A stretch of DNA of 64,000 bases from JAJTFW01 sp046330075 (GCA_046330075.1 JAXLTL010000001.1:434001-498000); one strand, 5' to 3'. Shown: positions 42,745 through 51,995, counted from the first letter of the stretch. A program made the numbers and translations. Notes: generated by a model not told the origin, from the letters alone.

Positions 42745-42768
42745 ATTGCAGAAAATATCAAATTACAA

Positions 42769-43326
42769 ATGGTGGATCAATCCAACCCCTGGAAAACTTT
42801 ATCGACAGAAACCAAATATGATAATCCCTGGATTCGGGTCACGGAATCCAATGTCATGAATCCAGCCGGTAACCCGGGTATCTACGGAGTGGTGCATTTT
42901 AAAAACAAGGCTATAGCAATTGTGCCTTTGGATGAGAATAACAACACATGGATCGTTGGCCAGTACCGGTATACGTTGAACAGCTATGAATGGGAAGTCC
43001 CGGAAGGTGGTTGTCCGGAGGATGAAGATCCGCTTACCGGAGCCCAGAGAGAACTGGAAGAAGAAGTAGGTTTACAAGCCGGCGACTGGCGTATGGTTTT
43101 AGAAACTCAGCTCAGTAATTCGGTTTCTGACGAAGTGGGGTATACTTTTGTTGCACGAAATTTAACAGAAGTTGGAGCCTCACCTGAGGAAACGGAGAAA
43201 CTGCATGTTCGTAAACTCCCCTTTGACGAAGTGGTGGAGATGGTTTTCAGAGGAGAAATCAAAGATGGAATGAGTGTGGCTTCTATTCTTAAAGTGAAAC
43301 TGATGATGGACCGAGGTGAATTGTAG
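42769..43326 (+). CDS. Nudix hydrolase, ADP-ribose pyrophosphatase-like
   Basis: From ATG 42769 (MVDQSNPWKTLSTETKYDNP) the protein has 185 residues. The Nudix box is complete: G-x5-E-x7-REUxEExGU, seen as GGCPEDEDPLTGAQRELEEE followed by VGL. The KYDNPWIRVTE start and VPLDENNNTWIVGQYRY region match the ADP-ribose pyrophosphatase branch. These enzymes cut ADP-ribose or related nucleotide-diphosphate sugars. Family is certain, substrate is inferred. Single gene. Confidence 0.93.
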   Translation: MVDQSNPWKTLSTETKYDNPWIRVTESNVMNPAGNPGIYGVVHFKNKAIAIVPLDENNNTWIVGQYRYTLNSYEWEVPEGGCPEDEDPLTGAQRELEEEVGLQAGDWRMVLETQLSNSVSDEVGYTFVARNLTEVGASPEETEKLHVRKLPFDEVVEMVFRGEIKDGMSVASILKVKLMMDRGEL

Positions 43327-43418
43327 TCCGGGATTTGATCTATACAAATACTCAATAATACTGCACTTTCCCTTATAATCACTATTGATATTCAATTGTT
43401 TGTGATTTGTCAATAGAA

Positions 43419-43447
43419 TTTGCTTGCAGGTTCAGACCTATATTTTG
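43419..43447 (+). promoter_or_regulatory. Promoter of the YSIGQ-repeat gene
   Basis: TTTG (43419-43422) and TATTTTG (43441-43447, within TATATTTTG) are separated by 18 bp, close to the -33/-7 consensus. It lies about 30 nt before the ATG. Confidence 0.5.
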
Positions 43448-43476
43448 AAATTGCTTTTCACTAACAAGAGAAAGAA

Positions 43477-44154
43477 ATGCAACATCAATTCCTTCGATGG
43501 CTGCTGGTTTGTTTTTCGATATCATCATACGGACAAAGCAATTCGGTATCAACAGGGGCTTCATTGGAGTCCGGCAATAGAAAAATCAGCTATTCCATAG
43601 GTCAGGTTTTTTACCAGACTCAGAATGCTTCAACACGTATTATCCGGCAAGGTCTTCAACAACCGGTTCCGCGTCCGGTAACTGTTTATGAGAAAGTATT
43701 GTCGACCTATCTGGGTACATCGGGAACATCATTGCAGGCTGGATCCAGAAAGTTGAGCTATACGATAGGGCAACCTTTCTATGCTTTTAAAAGTGCGGCT
43801 ACAGGTAAGGTGCGGGATGGTATTCAGCAACCATTACTCAGCCCGGTATTGTTGAATTTACATCTGTATATCGAAGGATTTTATCAGGGTGCTGGTGTGC
43901 TGGCAGAAGTGATCGGAGGTGGATATTCAGACACCTTGCGGGTAGAATTAAGAGATCCGCTTTCCCCTGCATCCATCGTTTATACCGGCACCACGTTGCT
44001 GAATATTTATGGAAATGCTCATATCAGTTTTCCGCCTTCCCTTCGGGGGGAAGCCTATTACGTAGTAATTCGCCATCGAAACTCAATTGAAACCTGGAGT
44101 AAATATCCATTGGTGATGTCGAATCTTACCACACTCAATCTTAAAACTTACTAA
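43477..44154 (+). CDS. Secreted protein with two YSIGQ repeats
   Basis: The 225-residue protein has a short signal peptide (to about residue 20) and two diverged copies of one unit: GASLESGNRKISYSIGQVFY and GTSLQAGSRKLSYTIGQPFY, each followed by an RxGxQQP turn. I recall this unit from Bacteroidota surface proteins that often end in a T9SS signal; none is present here. The C-terminal 100 residues match another shared domain (LHLYIEGFYQGAGVLAEVIG, then a Y-S-D-T-L-R strand). It precedes the collagen-like gene by 29 bp, so the two are probably one transcript. Confidence 0.8.
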   Translation: MQHQFLRWLLVCFSISSYGQSNSVSTGASLESGNRKISYSIGQVFYQTQNASTRIIRQGLQQPVPRPVTVYEKVLSTYLGTSGTSLQAGSRKLSYTIGQPFYAFKSAATGKVRDGIQQPLLSPVLLNLHLYIEGFYQGAGVLAEVIGGGYSDTLRVELRDPLSPASIVYTGTTLLNIYGNAHISFPPSLRGEAYYVVIRHRNSIETWSKYPLVMSNLTTLNLKTY

Positions 44155-44183
44155 GTACGGGTCAAATCTGAAAATTCAATCTT

Positions 44184-45215
44184 ATGAAAAATAAATCTAC
44201 TTCATTCTTAAAAATTGCAGGATTGTTGTTGCTGATCCTGTTGTTTCAAAACCATGCTCAGGCACAGGTACCACAGCGAATCAGCTATCAGGCTGTCATG
44301 ACAGATACGTCAGATTTGCCAATTCTGAATTCTCCTGTTGGGATTCGTATTTCCATACTTCAGGGTAGTTCGTCAGGTACTCCGGTGTATGTAGAAACAC
44401 ATACAACAACAACGAACGGAAACGGGTTGATCACTTTGCAAATTGGTGGCGGAACTGTTGTTTCAGGCTCTTTTTCCTCCATTAATTGGGCACTTGGAAA
44501 TTATTATGTTAAAACAGAAACTGACCCCAACGGAGGTACTTCTTATTCTATTACGGGTACATCAGAATTGCTGAGTGTTCCCTACGCATTGTATTCCGTA
44601 AATGGAACACCGGGACCCGCAGGACCTGCCGGCCCGGCTGGTCCTCAGGGTGCTACAGGTCCTCAGGGTGCTACAGGTCCTTCTGGTCCTGCTGGACCTC
44701 AAGGTCCACAAGGTGCAACAGGTCCACAAGGTGCTACAGGCCCTCAAGGGCCTGCCGGTCCACAAGGTGCTCAGGGATTGACGGGTCTTACTGGACCTCA
44801 GGGTTCAAGTGGGGTGGTGTCTGTAGTTTCTTTCAGTGGTTTTATCGGTGCATCCATTGCGGGAGGCGCCAGTGCATTTGTTTTTGTTGGTCCTACAGTA
44901 ACAGTAACAATAACAGCAGGTCAAAAAATTATCGCCTGTGCTTCCGCTCCGATGGGGGTCACCGCGGGAACAGCTACTGCCGACATAGGAATGTGTTATG
45001 CCCCATCTCCGGCAAATACGCCGGTGAATAATTTTGTTGGTTTTAACTACTCAACAGTTGAATTCTCAACGACCAGGTTAACGTATTCAGCCAGTGCAAC
45101 AGTTACAGGGCTGGCTGCCGGAACTTATACTATTGGTTTTGGAGTGAGAAACACAAGTGCAACAGCTATTAATAAAAATGATTTTCTGAATGGCTGGGTA
45201 ATGGTCGTTAACTGA
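44184..45215 (+). CDS. Secreted collagen-like (Gly-X-Y) repeat protein
   Basis: The 343-residue protein has a signal peptide (residues 1-27, ending HAQAQ), then a domain of about 110 residues (VPQRISYQAVMTDTSDLPIL to LSVPYALYSVN) that is common before fibrous tails in Bacteroidota surface proteins. Residues 141-209 are 23 uninterrupted Gly-X-Y triplets, mostly GPA, GPQ and GAT. The C-terminal 130 residues are Thr/Ala/Gly-rich and beta-like, resembling a trimeric head. The form suggests a trimeric surface fibre. It follows the YSIGQ gene by 29 bp. Confidence 0.88.
   Translation: MKNKSTSFLKIAGLLLLILLFQNHAQAQVPQRISYQAVMTDTSDLPILNSPVGIRISILQGSSSGTPVYVETHTTTTNGNGLITLQIGGGTVVSGSFSSINWALGNYYVKTETDPNGGTSYSITGTSELLSVPYALYSVNGTPGPAGPAGPAGPQGATGPQGATGPSGPAGPQGPQGATGPQGATGPQGPAGPQGAQGLTGLTGPQGSSGVVSVVSFSGFIGASIAGGASAFVFVGPTVTVTITAGQKIIACASAPMGVTAGTATADIGMCYAPSPANTPVNNFVGFNYSTVEFSTTRLTYSASATVTGLAAGTYTIGFGVRNTSATAINKNDFLNGWVMVVN
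44604..44810 (+). repeat. Collagen-coding tandem repeat tract
   Basis: DNA repeats of 9 and 18 bp of the type GGTCCTCAGGGTGCTACA underlie the 23 Gly-X-Y triplets. Near-identical copies next to each other suggest recent expansion by slippage, and so length variation between strains. Confidence 0.85.
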
Positions 45216-45237
45216 TATTAAACAACGTTTCAAATAA

Positions 45238-46011
45238 TCAGCGGGCTCCCTGCTTGAACTTGCCAATGGCGTTTCTGGTGAAATCGCTTAACACCAGTTT
45301 ACCGCTCATGCCGGCACGTTCAGGCAGGAGTTCATCCCAGTGTCCAGTACCTTCCCACATAATCTGCTTCAACATTCGCATTGCTTCAGGATTGGAAGCA
45401 GCTAATGTAGTCGCCAGTTTATTCACCGCGGCATCAAGTTCTTCATGTGTTTCGAAAACTTCTGCATATAAACTCTTTTCGCGTGCCCAGGCTGCATCTT
45501 TCCACGAAGCTGCATCGATTGTGAGTTGTGAAAAGGCAGCAGTTCCAATTTTTCTCTCCACTGCAGGACCCACTACAAACGGGCCAATCCCTACTGCCAG
45601 TTCACTCAGTTTAACTGATGCGGAGCTGTGCGCGAATGTATAATCACCCGCAGAGGCAATTCCAACTCCCCCACCTACTGCCTTCCCCTGTACACGGACC
45701 ACAACAAACTTCGGGACTTTCCGCATGGCATTGATGACCCCTGCGAATCCACTGAAAAAATACGTTCCTGTTTCAATATCATGAATGGATACCAGTTCAT
45801 CGAATGAGGCCCCAGCACAAAATGCTTTTTCTCCTTCACTCTGCAATACAATTACCTTTACATCATTGTTTTCTCCTGCAGCAGTAATAGCAGTTGCCAG
45901 TTCACGTAACAATACACCCGGAAGAGAATTTGATTGAGGATGGAAAAAGGAAATACGAGCGATTCCGTTTTCTGTAGATGTGGTTACTTGCCCTTGTTGT
46001 ATGGTTGACAT
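45238..46011 (-). CDS. Enoyl-CoA hydratase/isomerase family protein
   Basis: The 257-residue crotonase-fold protein has GIARISFFHPQSNSLPGVLL, the oxyanion-hole region KAFCAGASFDELVSI and the conserved GKAVGGGVGIASAGDYTFAH. Family members hydrate or isomerise enoyl-CoA esters. It lies 75 bp after paaZ on the same strand, so a role in phenylacetyl-CoA breakdown (PaaF/PaaG-like step) is plausible. The usual second acidic residue is not clear to me, so the exact reaction is open. Confidence 0.87.
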   Translation of the reverse strand: MSTIQQGQVTTSTENGIARISFFHPQSNSLPGVLLRELATAITAAGENNDVKVIVLQSEGEKAFCAGASFDELVSIHDIETGTYFFSGFAGVINAMRKVPKFVVVRVQGKAVGGGVGIASAGDYTFAHSSASVKLSELAVGIGPFVVGPAVERKIGTAAFSQLTIDAASWKDAAWAREKSLYAEVFETHEELDAAVNKLATTLAASNPEAMRMLKQIMWEGTGHWDELLPERAGMSGKLVLSDFTRNAIGKFKQGAR

Positions 46012-46086
46012 TTATTTTACCTGATTTGCGTTATGTGTAATGCGTAATTGAATTACGTATTATGAGTTATGTATTTTGCGTAATGA
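46012..46086. repeat. Low-complexity AT-rich word repeats
   Basis: The gap between paaZ and the hydratase is made of variants of GCGTTATG, TGCGTAAT, and TTACGTAT, with an inverted pair CGTAATT-G-AATTACG at 46043-46057. It resembles the array at 9366-9471 in style, not in sequence. Confidence 0.7.
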
Positions 46087-48138
46087 TTAAATTTCCTGAT
46101 TTAATTTTTTAACCATCGTTAAGATAGTAGCAATAGCCACTGTTTCACCGGTCTCATCGTAAACATCCACCAGCCATTTTACAATTCCTTTGGCAATGTC
46201 CTCCTCATTCCGTTTTTCAGTATCAACTTTTTCTTTCACGGTTAGCCGTACGCCGATCGTCATACCAGGGTAAACCGGTTTGGTAAAACGACATTCTTCG
46301 AGACCGTAGTTCAGCATAACAGGTCCTTTCTTGGCATCCACAAACAATCCGGCCGCTTTCGAAAGAACAAAATAACCATGTGCCACACGCTGTGTAAAGA
46401 TGGTTCCTTCCAGCGAAGTAGCATCCATGTGTGCATAGAAGTTATCTCCGCTTACATTGGCGAAATTCACAATATCTGCTTCACTCACGGTGTGTTTATG
46501 GGTGATCAGTGTTTCTCCAATTTCAAGTTCCTCAAAGTGCTTTTTGAAAGGGTGTTTTACATCTTCTTTTTGTAAACCACCATATTGGTAGACACCGGTG
46601 ATGTGGGATAAAGTAGTTGGAGAACCTTGAATGGCTACACGCTGGAGATAGTGGAATACACCCCGGCGTCCGCCCATCTCCTCTCCTCCTCCCGCTCTTC
46701 CAGGTCCACCATGTGTCAGCATCGGCATCGGAGAGCCGTGTCCGGTACTCTCCTTTGCACATTCATTGTTGAACACAAGTATTCGTCCGTGCATGGAAGC
46801 AGCACCCAACACGTATTCGCGGGCAATAGTATCACTGGCCGTGCAAATGCTGGACACCAATGATCCTTTGCCCATCTTGGCCAGTTCAATGGCTTCATCA
46901 ATCGTGTTGTATGGCATAATGGTAGAAACCGGACCAAAAGCTTCAATATGGTGACAGCCCGTATTCCGGAATGGATCTTTATTGAGCATCAATATCGGCG
47001 ATAAAAAAGCACCTCTTTCTGTATCCGCACCGATTACTTCCGTTTTATCGAGAGAACCGTATATTAACTCCTGCTGTTTGAGTAATTCATTCACTTTTTC
47101 CCTGACTTCCTGAACCTGACTTTTCGAAGCGAGTGCACCCATGCGAACTCCTTCAACAGCTGGGTCACCTATGGTGGTTGATGCAAGACGTTTCCCCAAC
47201 GCAATCTGAACATCTTCAATAAGGTGCTCCGGAACCATTATTCTGCGAACAGCGGTACACTTTTGCCCTGCTTTAATGGTAATTTCTTTCTGAACTTCTT
47301 TGATGAAAATATCGAACTCCGGCATTCCTGGCTTTACATCGGTACCCAGTACCATACAATTCAGTGAATCGGCTTCGAGGTTGAAAGGAACAGATTCTTC
47401 AATAATGCGGGGATGCGCTTTTAACATTTTACCGGTTGAAGCAGATCCGGTGAATGCTACCACATCCTGTGAGGTAACATGGTCGAGGATTCCGCTGGCA
47501 GAACCTGTAATCAGTTGAAGAGATCCTGCGGGAAGAATTCCACTGGCAATAATTTCACGAACAACAGCTTCCGTCAGAAATGAGGTGATCGTTGCCGGTT
47601 TAACTACCGCAGGCATACCAGCCAGAAAGTTTACGGCTATTTTCTCCAGCATGCCCCAAACAGGGAAATTGAAGGCATTGATATGAATAGCAACTCCCTC
47701 TTTCGGAACGCAGATATGATGTCCGATGAATGTGTTGTTTTTGCTGAGCTTCGCAGCTTCTCCGTCTACGCAAAAGCGCTCGTTGGGGAATGTGCGGCGC
47801 AGACTCGAATAAGCGAAGAGGTTGCCAATTCCACCCTCAATATCAATCCAGGAATCAACCCTTGTTGCACCGGTGGCCCAGCTGATTTTATAAAAATCTT
47901 CTTTTTTCGCGGTCAGATGCAGCGCAAGAGCCTTCAGCATTCTGCCACGCTCATGAAAAGTCATTTTCCGCAAAATGGAACCACCTGAAGTTCTGCCATA
48001 TTCCAGCATTCGTCCGAAATCAAGACCTTTACTGCTGGCAGAACCAATAGCTTCTCCATTAATTGCATTGTAGAGTATCTGGCCTTCGCCTTCACCGGTG
48101 ACCCATTGGCCACAATAGTAGTTTTGGAGCTTATTCAT
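46087..48138 (-). CDS. paaZ: Bifunctional oxepin-CoA hydrolase/aldehyde dehydrogenase PaaZ
   Basis: The 683-residue protein has an aldehyde dehydrogenase domain (about 1-520) with Cys294 in GQKCTAVRRI and the upstream Glu region FNLEADSLNCM. A MaoC-like hydratase domain follows (about 540-675) with ANVSGDNFYAHMD. PaaZ opens the oxepin-CoA ring and oxidises the resulting aldehyde in aerobic phenylacetate breakdown. The N-terminus (MNKLQNYYCGQWVTGEGEGQ) is typical of the family. The ring-epoxidase genes paaABCDE are not in the window. Confidence 0.95.
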   Translation of the reverse strand: MNKLQNYYCGQWVTGEGEGQILYNAINGEAIGSASSKGLDFGRMLEYGRTSGGSILRKMTFHERGRMLKALALHLTAKKEDFYKISWATGATRVDSWIDIEGGIGNLFAYSSLRRTFPNERFCVDGEAAKLSKNNTFIGHHICVPKEGVAIHINAFNFPVWGMLEKIAVNFLAGMPAVVKPATITSFLTEAVVREIIASGILPAGSLQLITGSASGILDHVTSQDVVAFTGSASTGKMLKAHPRIIEESVPFNLEADSLNCMVLGTDVKPGMPEFDIFIKEVQKEITIKAGQKCTAVRRIMVPEHLIEDVQIALGKRLASTTIGDPAVEGVRMGALASKSQVQEVREKVNELLKQQELIYGSLDKTEVIGADTERGAFLSPILMLNKDPFRNTGCHHIEAFGPVSTIMPYNTIDEAIELAKMGKGSLVSSICTASDTIAREYVLGAASMHGRILVFNNECAKESTGHGSPMPMLTHGGPGRAGGGEEMGGRRGVFHYLQRVAIQGSPTTLSHITGVYQYGGLQKEDVKHPFKKHFEELEIGETLITHKHTVSEADIVNFANVSGDNFYAHMDATSLEGTIFTQRVAHGYFVLSKAAGLFVDAKKGPVMLNYGLEECRFTKPVYPGMTIGVRLTVKEKVDTEKRNEEDIAKGIVKWLVDVYDETGETVAIATILTMVKKLNQEI

Positions 48139-48351
48139 TTTTCTTTCTCGCTCACAAAAATAGCTGGGGAAGGCTTACAATTCGGTACTGGTTGAAAAAT
48201 CAGGAACCGGCAGTGAGGAATTTGTAATTCAATGCAATGCGTTTGAAATCAATAATTTGGGTAATTGACCTGGAAGGTCGTTCCTGTTCCGATTCAGGCC
48301 GGAAAAACTACAGTTCATCTGAATTCATATAAGCCCCGTGGCTTTGTCGGT

Positions 48352-48359
48352 TTATTTTG
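48352..48359 (+). promoter_or_regulatory. -7-like box of the LytS-like kinase gene
   Basis: TTATTTTG, one base off consensus, ends 16 nt before ATG 48376. It shows that an upstream TTG at 48265 is not used. Confidence 0.5.
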
Positions 48360-48375
48360 CAGCGCCCATCCGATC

Positions 48376-49485
48376 ATGATCCTGCAACCCGAAAGCAATA
48401 AAGTCAATATTTTTAGAGCATCTATGGCTGCAAGATTAGGCACACATTCGCTGGTTTCCCGTCTGAATGATGGCTGGCTTCGACTGATCGGAATTCCGCT
48501 GGTCGCCTTTATTGCCACCTTTTTCTTTTATTCTGAACATTGGCTGCAGCAAGGTTACAGCTTCGGGTTTTCGTACATGGTATCACTCAGTACAGCTGCC
48601 ATGATCTGGTATATCAATCGCTATATTCTGATCAGGTTCCGGCGCCGGTTTCCGGAAATTGAAGATACGAACAAGCGAATGCTGTTGCAGTTCGTCTTTT
48701 CAATAGCTATATCTGCTCTGGCTTCCCTGTTCATTTCATGGTTTTACGACATCACCAGATTCTGGGGGCGCCCCTTAAACTGGCAGGATTACACGTATAA
48801 TGTTTTTGTGATTTCCATTTTTGTATTTCTGGTTTCCGGAGTGTATGAAGCGAGTTTTTATTTTGCCCGATGGCGTGTTTCTATGAAGGAGGCTGATGAG
48901 CTGAAAAAAGCCAATCTTCAGAGCCAACTGGAATCATTGAAAAATCAGGTAAGTCCACACTTTTTATTTAACTCTTTAAACACCTTATCCTCCCTGATCG
49001 AGGAGAATCAGGAACAAGCCGTAAAGTTTGTGAATCAGTTGTCACGGGTTTACCGGTATCTATTACAGAGCAATGAAAAAGAACTTACGACGATAAAGGA
49101 AGAACTCGAGTTTTTGAATGCTTACTTTTTCCTTCTCAAAACTCGATTTGGTGAAGGCCTCTCACTCAATGTCCAACTTCCGGCAGAGATGTACAGTTCC
49201 TCTATTCCACCATTAACGCTTCAGATTTTAGTTGAAAATGCAGTAAAACACAATATTGTTTCTGTTTCAAAACCACTTCTGATTTCGATTTCAGCATGTG
49301 ATGAGGATCTGATTTGCGTTAGCAATAATCTTCAGAAAAAAACGCTGAATGTTGTATCCAACGGTATGGGTTTATCCAATATTGCCGCTAAATATAAACT
49401 TCTCAATAAACCGGCTATCATCATTGATGATCAGTCAGGAAATTTCAAAGTAACATTACCGCTAATTAAAAACCAGGCCTCATGA
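48376..49485 (+). CDS. LytS/YehU-type sensor histidine kinase
   Basis: From ATG 48376 the protein has 369 residues; ATG 48424 is an alternative. Four transmembrane helices occupy about residues 30-185 and there is no large sensor domain. The HisKA-like segment has the phospho-acceptor His in VSPHFLFNSLNTLSSLIEEN, and the ATPase region has LQILVENAVKHN (N box) and NGMGLSNIAAKY (G box). Kinases of this family signal to LytTR regulators. It overlaps its partner by 4 bp (ATGA). Confidence 0.93.
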   Translation: MILQPESNKVNIFRASMAARLGTHSLVSRLNDGWLRLIGIPLVAFIATFFFYSEHWLQQGYSFGFSYMVSLSTAAMIWYINRYILIRFRRRFPEIEDTNKRMLLQFVFSIAISALASLFISWFYDITRFWGRPLNWQDYTYNVFVISIFVFLVSGVYEASFYFARWRVSMKEADELKKANLQSQLESLKNQVSPHFLFNSLNTLSSLIEENQEQAVKFVNQLSRVYRYLLQSNEKELTTIKEELEFLNAYFFLLKTRFGEGLSLNVQLPAEMYSSSIPPLTLQILVENAVKHNIVSVSKPLLISISACDEDLICVSNNLQKKTLNVVSNGMGLSNIAAKYKLLNKPAIIIDDQSGNFKVTLPLIKNQAS

Positions 49486-50258
49486 GAATCTTGATTGTTG
49501 AAGATGAAACACTTGCTGCGAAACGTATTCGCAAAATGGTAGAAGAGCAGGAACCTTCCTCTGAAATCGTTGGAATGACCGACAGTATTGAAGCCACAGT
49601 AGACTGGCTCAATTCCCATCCGCATCCCGATGTCATTCTGATGGATATCGAGCTGGCCGACGGACAGAGTTTCGAAATATTTAACCGCACAGAAGTAAAA
49701 AGTACCATCATTTTTACGACAGCATATGATGAATTTGCATTGAGAGCATTTAAGGTGAATAGCATCGATTATTTGCTTAAACCTATTGCTGCTGATGATC
49801 TTCAGCGGGCATTTGATAAACTGAAGCAAAGGTTGGTTGCAGCTTCTCCGGCTGATGCAGTAAAATTGGATATGGATTCTATCGTTTCTGCTTTAAGATC
49901 ACGAGAAAAGAACATGTATAAGAAGCGGTTTTTGGTCAAGCAGGGACAACGGCTGATTCCTGTGGATATCAGTGAAATTGCTTTTTTCTACACGGAGGAT
50001 AAAGTGAGTTTTATCCGGTCACTGAATGACCAGCGGTACATGGTAGATCATTCACTTGATGAATTGGAAGAATTACTCGATCCTGAATTCTTTTTCAGAG
50101 CAAATCGCCAGTTTATCATCAGCCCCAGGTCACTGGATGGAATACATAATCACTTTAATGGTAAATTGAAAATTAACCTCCGCCCTGCTGCCGGTGATGA
50201 TGTGTTTGTCAGTCGCGAACGGGCTGCTGATTTTAAGAAGTGGCTGGGAGAAGGTTGA
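49482..50258 (+). CDS. LytTR-family response regulator
   Basis: The 258-residue protein has a receiver domain at about 1-120 with acidic E7-D8, phospho-acceptor Asp55 in ILMDIELADG, and LLKPI. The LytTR DNA-binding domain is at about 145-250: KKRFLVKQGQRLIPVDISEI, AFFYTEDKVSFIRS and the HxRxNRxF-type stretch FFRANRQFIISP. It should act as a transcription factor controlled by the upstream kinase. Target genes cannot be read from the window. Its stop directly abuts the convergent gene. Confidence 0.95.
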   Translation: MRILIVEDETLAAKRIRKMVEEQEPSSEIVGMTDSIEATVDWLNSHPHPDVILMDIELADGQSFEIFNRTEVKSTIIFTTAYDEFALRAFKVNSIDYLLKPIAADDLQRAFDKLKQRLVAASPADAVKLDMDSIVSALRSREKNMYKKRFLVKQGQRLIPVDISEIAFFYTEDKVSFIRSLNDQRYMVDHSLDELEELLDPEFFFRANRQFIISPRSLDGIHNHFNGKLKINLRPAAGDDVFVSRERAADFKKWLGEG

Positions 50259-51848
50259 TTATTTTCTGGTGAAAAGGGTAAAATTTCCGTTGCGGAGAGG
50301 TGCTGTTGAATACAGTTGCTGAATTTGAAGGGAGATATCACGGGCACAGGAGTCTTTGTCATCCGGCATGCCATACCAGAAGGAAAGATAGTCTATTTTA
50401 TGCTTTGTTATTTGTTCGGCTGCTGTGATCGTCAAGCAAGGGGTTTTGGTTGCTGCGTGATTGCCGGTATTTTCCGATGGCTTCCGGTTCGGTTTCCATA
50501 CGATCGGAAACAAGCGGTAATCGGCTTCATAGTTATCTAATACAACGATCTTTTTCTCCGCACCGAGATAGGAACAAAGATTAGCATGCAACCAGTTGCC
50601 ACTATAGTTTACCGGTAATAAAACAGATGGGGCTTTCATTGATTTTCCTGCTTCCAGTATCGTCCTGGCCGAATCGCTCATTTCACGCTGAAAGCGGTAA
50701 TGATAGGTCATCATCAATGCGCTTATCATGATGGCGCCAAATGCAGCAGGAAGGCTGGCACGATCCGGAATACGTAAGGTGGAAAGAAACAAGATGAAAG
50801 ATATCACTGCCCATAATTCGAGCCTGGGAGTAATGATGCCTCCAGAAGCCAGACTGTCAGGTACCATAAATAACAACAACATTCCTGAAACAAACCAAAG
50901 CAGTCCTATTCGCTGATATTTCTGTATTGTTCTGAATTGTAGAGCGGGAAGTGTGACCAGCAATAACAGGATGGTGAAAAATCTGGTGAATCGCTTTTCT
51001 AAGGCATAATCATACATGATAATACATCGGGAGTTAAAGAGGTCTTCAAAAAGTTTGGTCACGGGAAGCCATTGAATGTCCTGATGAAATCCTCTGCTAT
51101 CGTGCGAAATCAGGTATTGAATGGTAAGCACGAGGGCCGGCAGGCTAATGATCGCCACCCGAAGAAGTACCCTGGTGATTACTTTGTTTTCTCTTGAGAA
51201 TACACTCCATATTAAACAATCTTCACCGTTCACTAACCTGGTGATTACTTTGTTTTCTCTTGAGAATACACTGATAATGCCAGAGAGCAGCAGGGCGAGC
51301 AGGAAAATAAGGATATGTGAGTAGTAAAGTAACAGCAGCCCTGTGATTCCATAAGCATATGCTGAGAGACCGATAGATCTGGAGTGCGATTTTAACCACC
51401 AGGCCAGATAATATGGCAGTATGGATAAGCCAATCATGAAATTGAAGAAACCGATCAAAAAGGTGAAATTATACAGTAGTGGAAAGATGAGCCAGCTGAC
51501 GAATCCGGCTTCCGGCTCAAGAGCAAGCAGTAATTTCCGGTAGCCTAAAGCAAACCCGCAAATTATGCCGATGAGTAGAATCTTTTCTGTGATGAGAGGT
51601 GAAAAAAATGTGAGGAGAAAGGCCATCAGATAATGGCCGGTGAGGTTGGGCTCAATAACCGGATTGAATGTAAAATAGTCGGATGTTAACGGATCCGGTA
51701 GAAGGATCAGGTCATGTATTAACCGGGCATTGTATAGATGTACAGGACCATCCAGCGTTACGAATGGAGTCAGGATAAAAACCGGTATCAGGTGAAGCAA
51801 TAGTGCTAGAGCGAACAGGATGGGTTCATATTTCTTCAACTTAACCAT
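50259..51848 (-). CDS. Multi-pass membrane protein, GT-C glycosyltransferase-like
   Basis: The 529-residue protein has about eleven transmembrane helices and an early acidic loop (PFVTLDGPVHLYNARLIHDL) like the first-loop catalytic Asp region of GT-C glycosyltransferases. A short soluble domain closes the C-terminus. Family is inferred from topology. Residues about 193-225 hold a direct repeat (VFSRENKVITR twice) encoded by two identical 36-bp DNA words. The start is 148 bp from dnaX on the opposite strand. Confidence 0.7.
   Translation of the reverse strand: MVKLKKYEPILFALALLLHLIPVFILTPFVTLDGPVHLYNARLIHDLILLPDPLTSDYFTFNPVIEPNLTGHYLMAFLLTFFSPLITEKILLIGIICGFALGYRKLLLALEPEAGFVSWLIFPLLYNFTFLIGFFNFMIGLSILPYYLAWWLKSHSRSIGLSAYAYGITGLLLLYYSHILIFLLALLLSGIISVFSRENKVITRLVNGEDCLIWSVFSRENKVITRVLLRVAIISLPALVLTIQYLISHDSRGFHQDIQWLPVTKLFEDLFNSRCIIMYDYALEKRFTRFFTILLLLVTLPALQFRTIQKYQRIGLLWFVSGMLLLFMVPDSLASGGIITPRLELWAVISFILFLSTLRIPDRASLPAAFGAIMISALMMTYHYRFQREMSDSARTILEAGKSMKAPSVLLPVNYSGNWLHANLCSYLGAEKKIVVLDNYEADYRLFPIVWKPNRKPSENTGNHAATKTPCLTITAAEQITKHKIDYLSFWYGMPDDKDSCARDISLQIQQLYSTAPLRNGNFTLFTRK
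51171..51272. repeat. In-frame 36-bp direct repeat inside the GT-C-like gene
   Basis: CCTGGTGATTACTTTGTTTT, continuing for 16 more identical bases, occurs at 51171-51206 and 51237-51272. The offset is 66 bp (22 codons), so the frame is kept. The 30 bp between the copies do not resemble the sequence after the second copy. Confidence 0.95.
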
Positions 51849-51981
51849 GACTGGGATTCAGCTTGAAAAATAAGTGTATTTGAGGAAGTAACTTGCCTTA
51901 TTCGTAAATGGCGTGTAAAAGTAGCTGGAAATGAGCTGGTTTAACATGAATTTGAATTGGAAATGGAAGCGTGGAAAAACT

Positions 51982-51989
51982 TATTTTTG
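51982..51989 (+). promoter_or_regulatory. -7 box immediately before dnaX
   Basis: TATTTTTG ends 6 nt before ATG 51996. A TTG at 51957-51959, 22 bp upstream, may be the -33 element. A leaderless transcript is likely. Confidence 0.6.
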
Positions 51990-51995
51990 TAGAAT

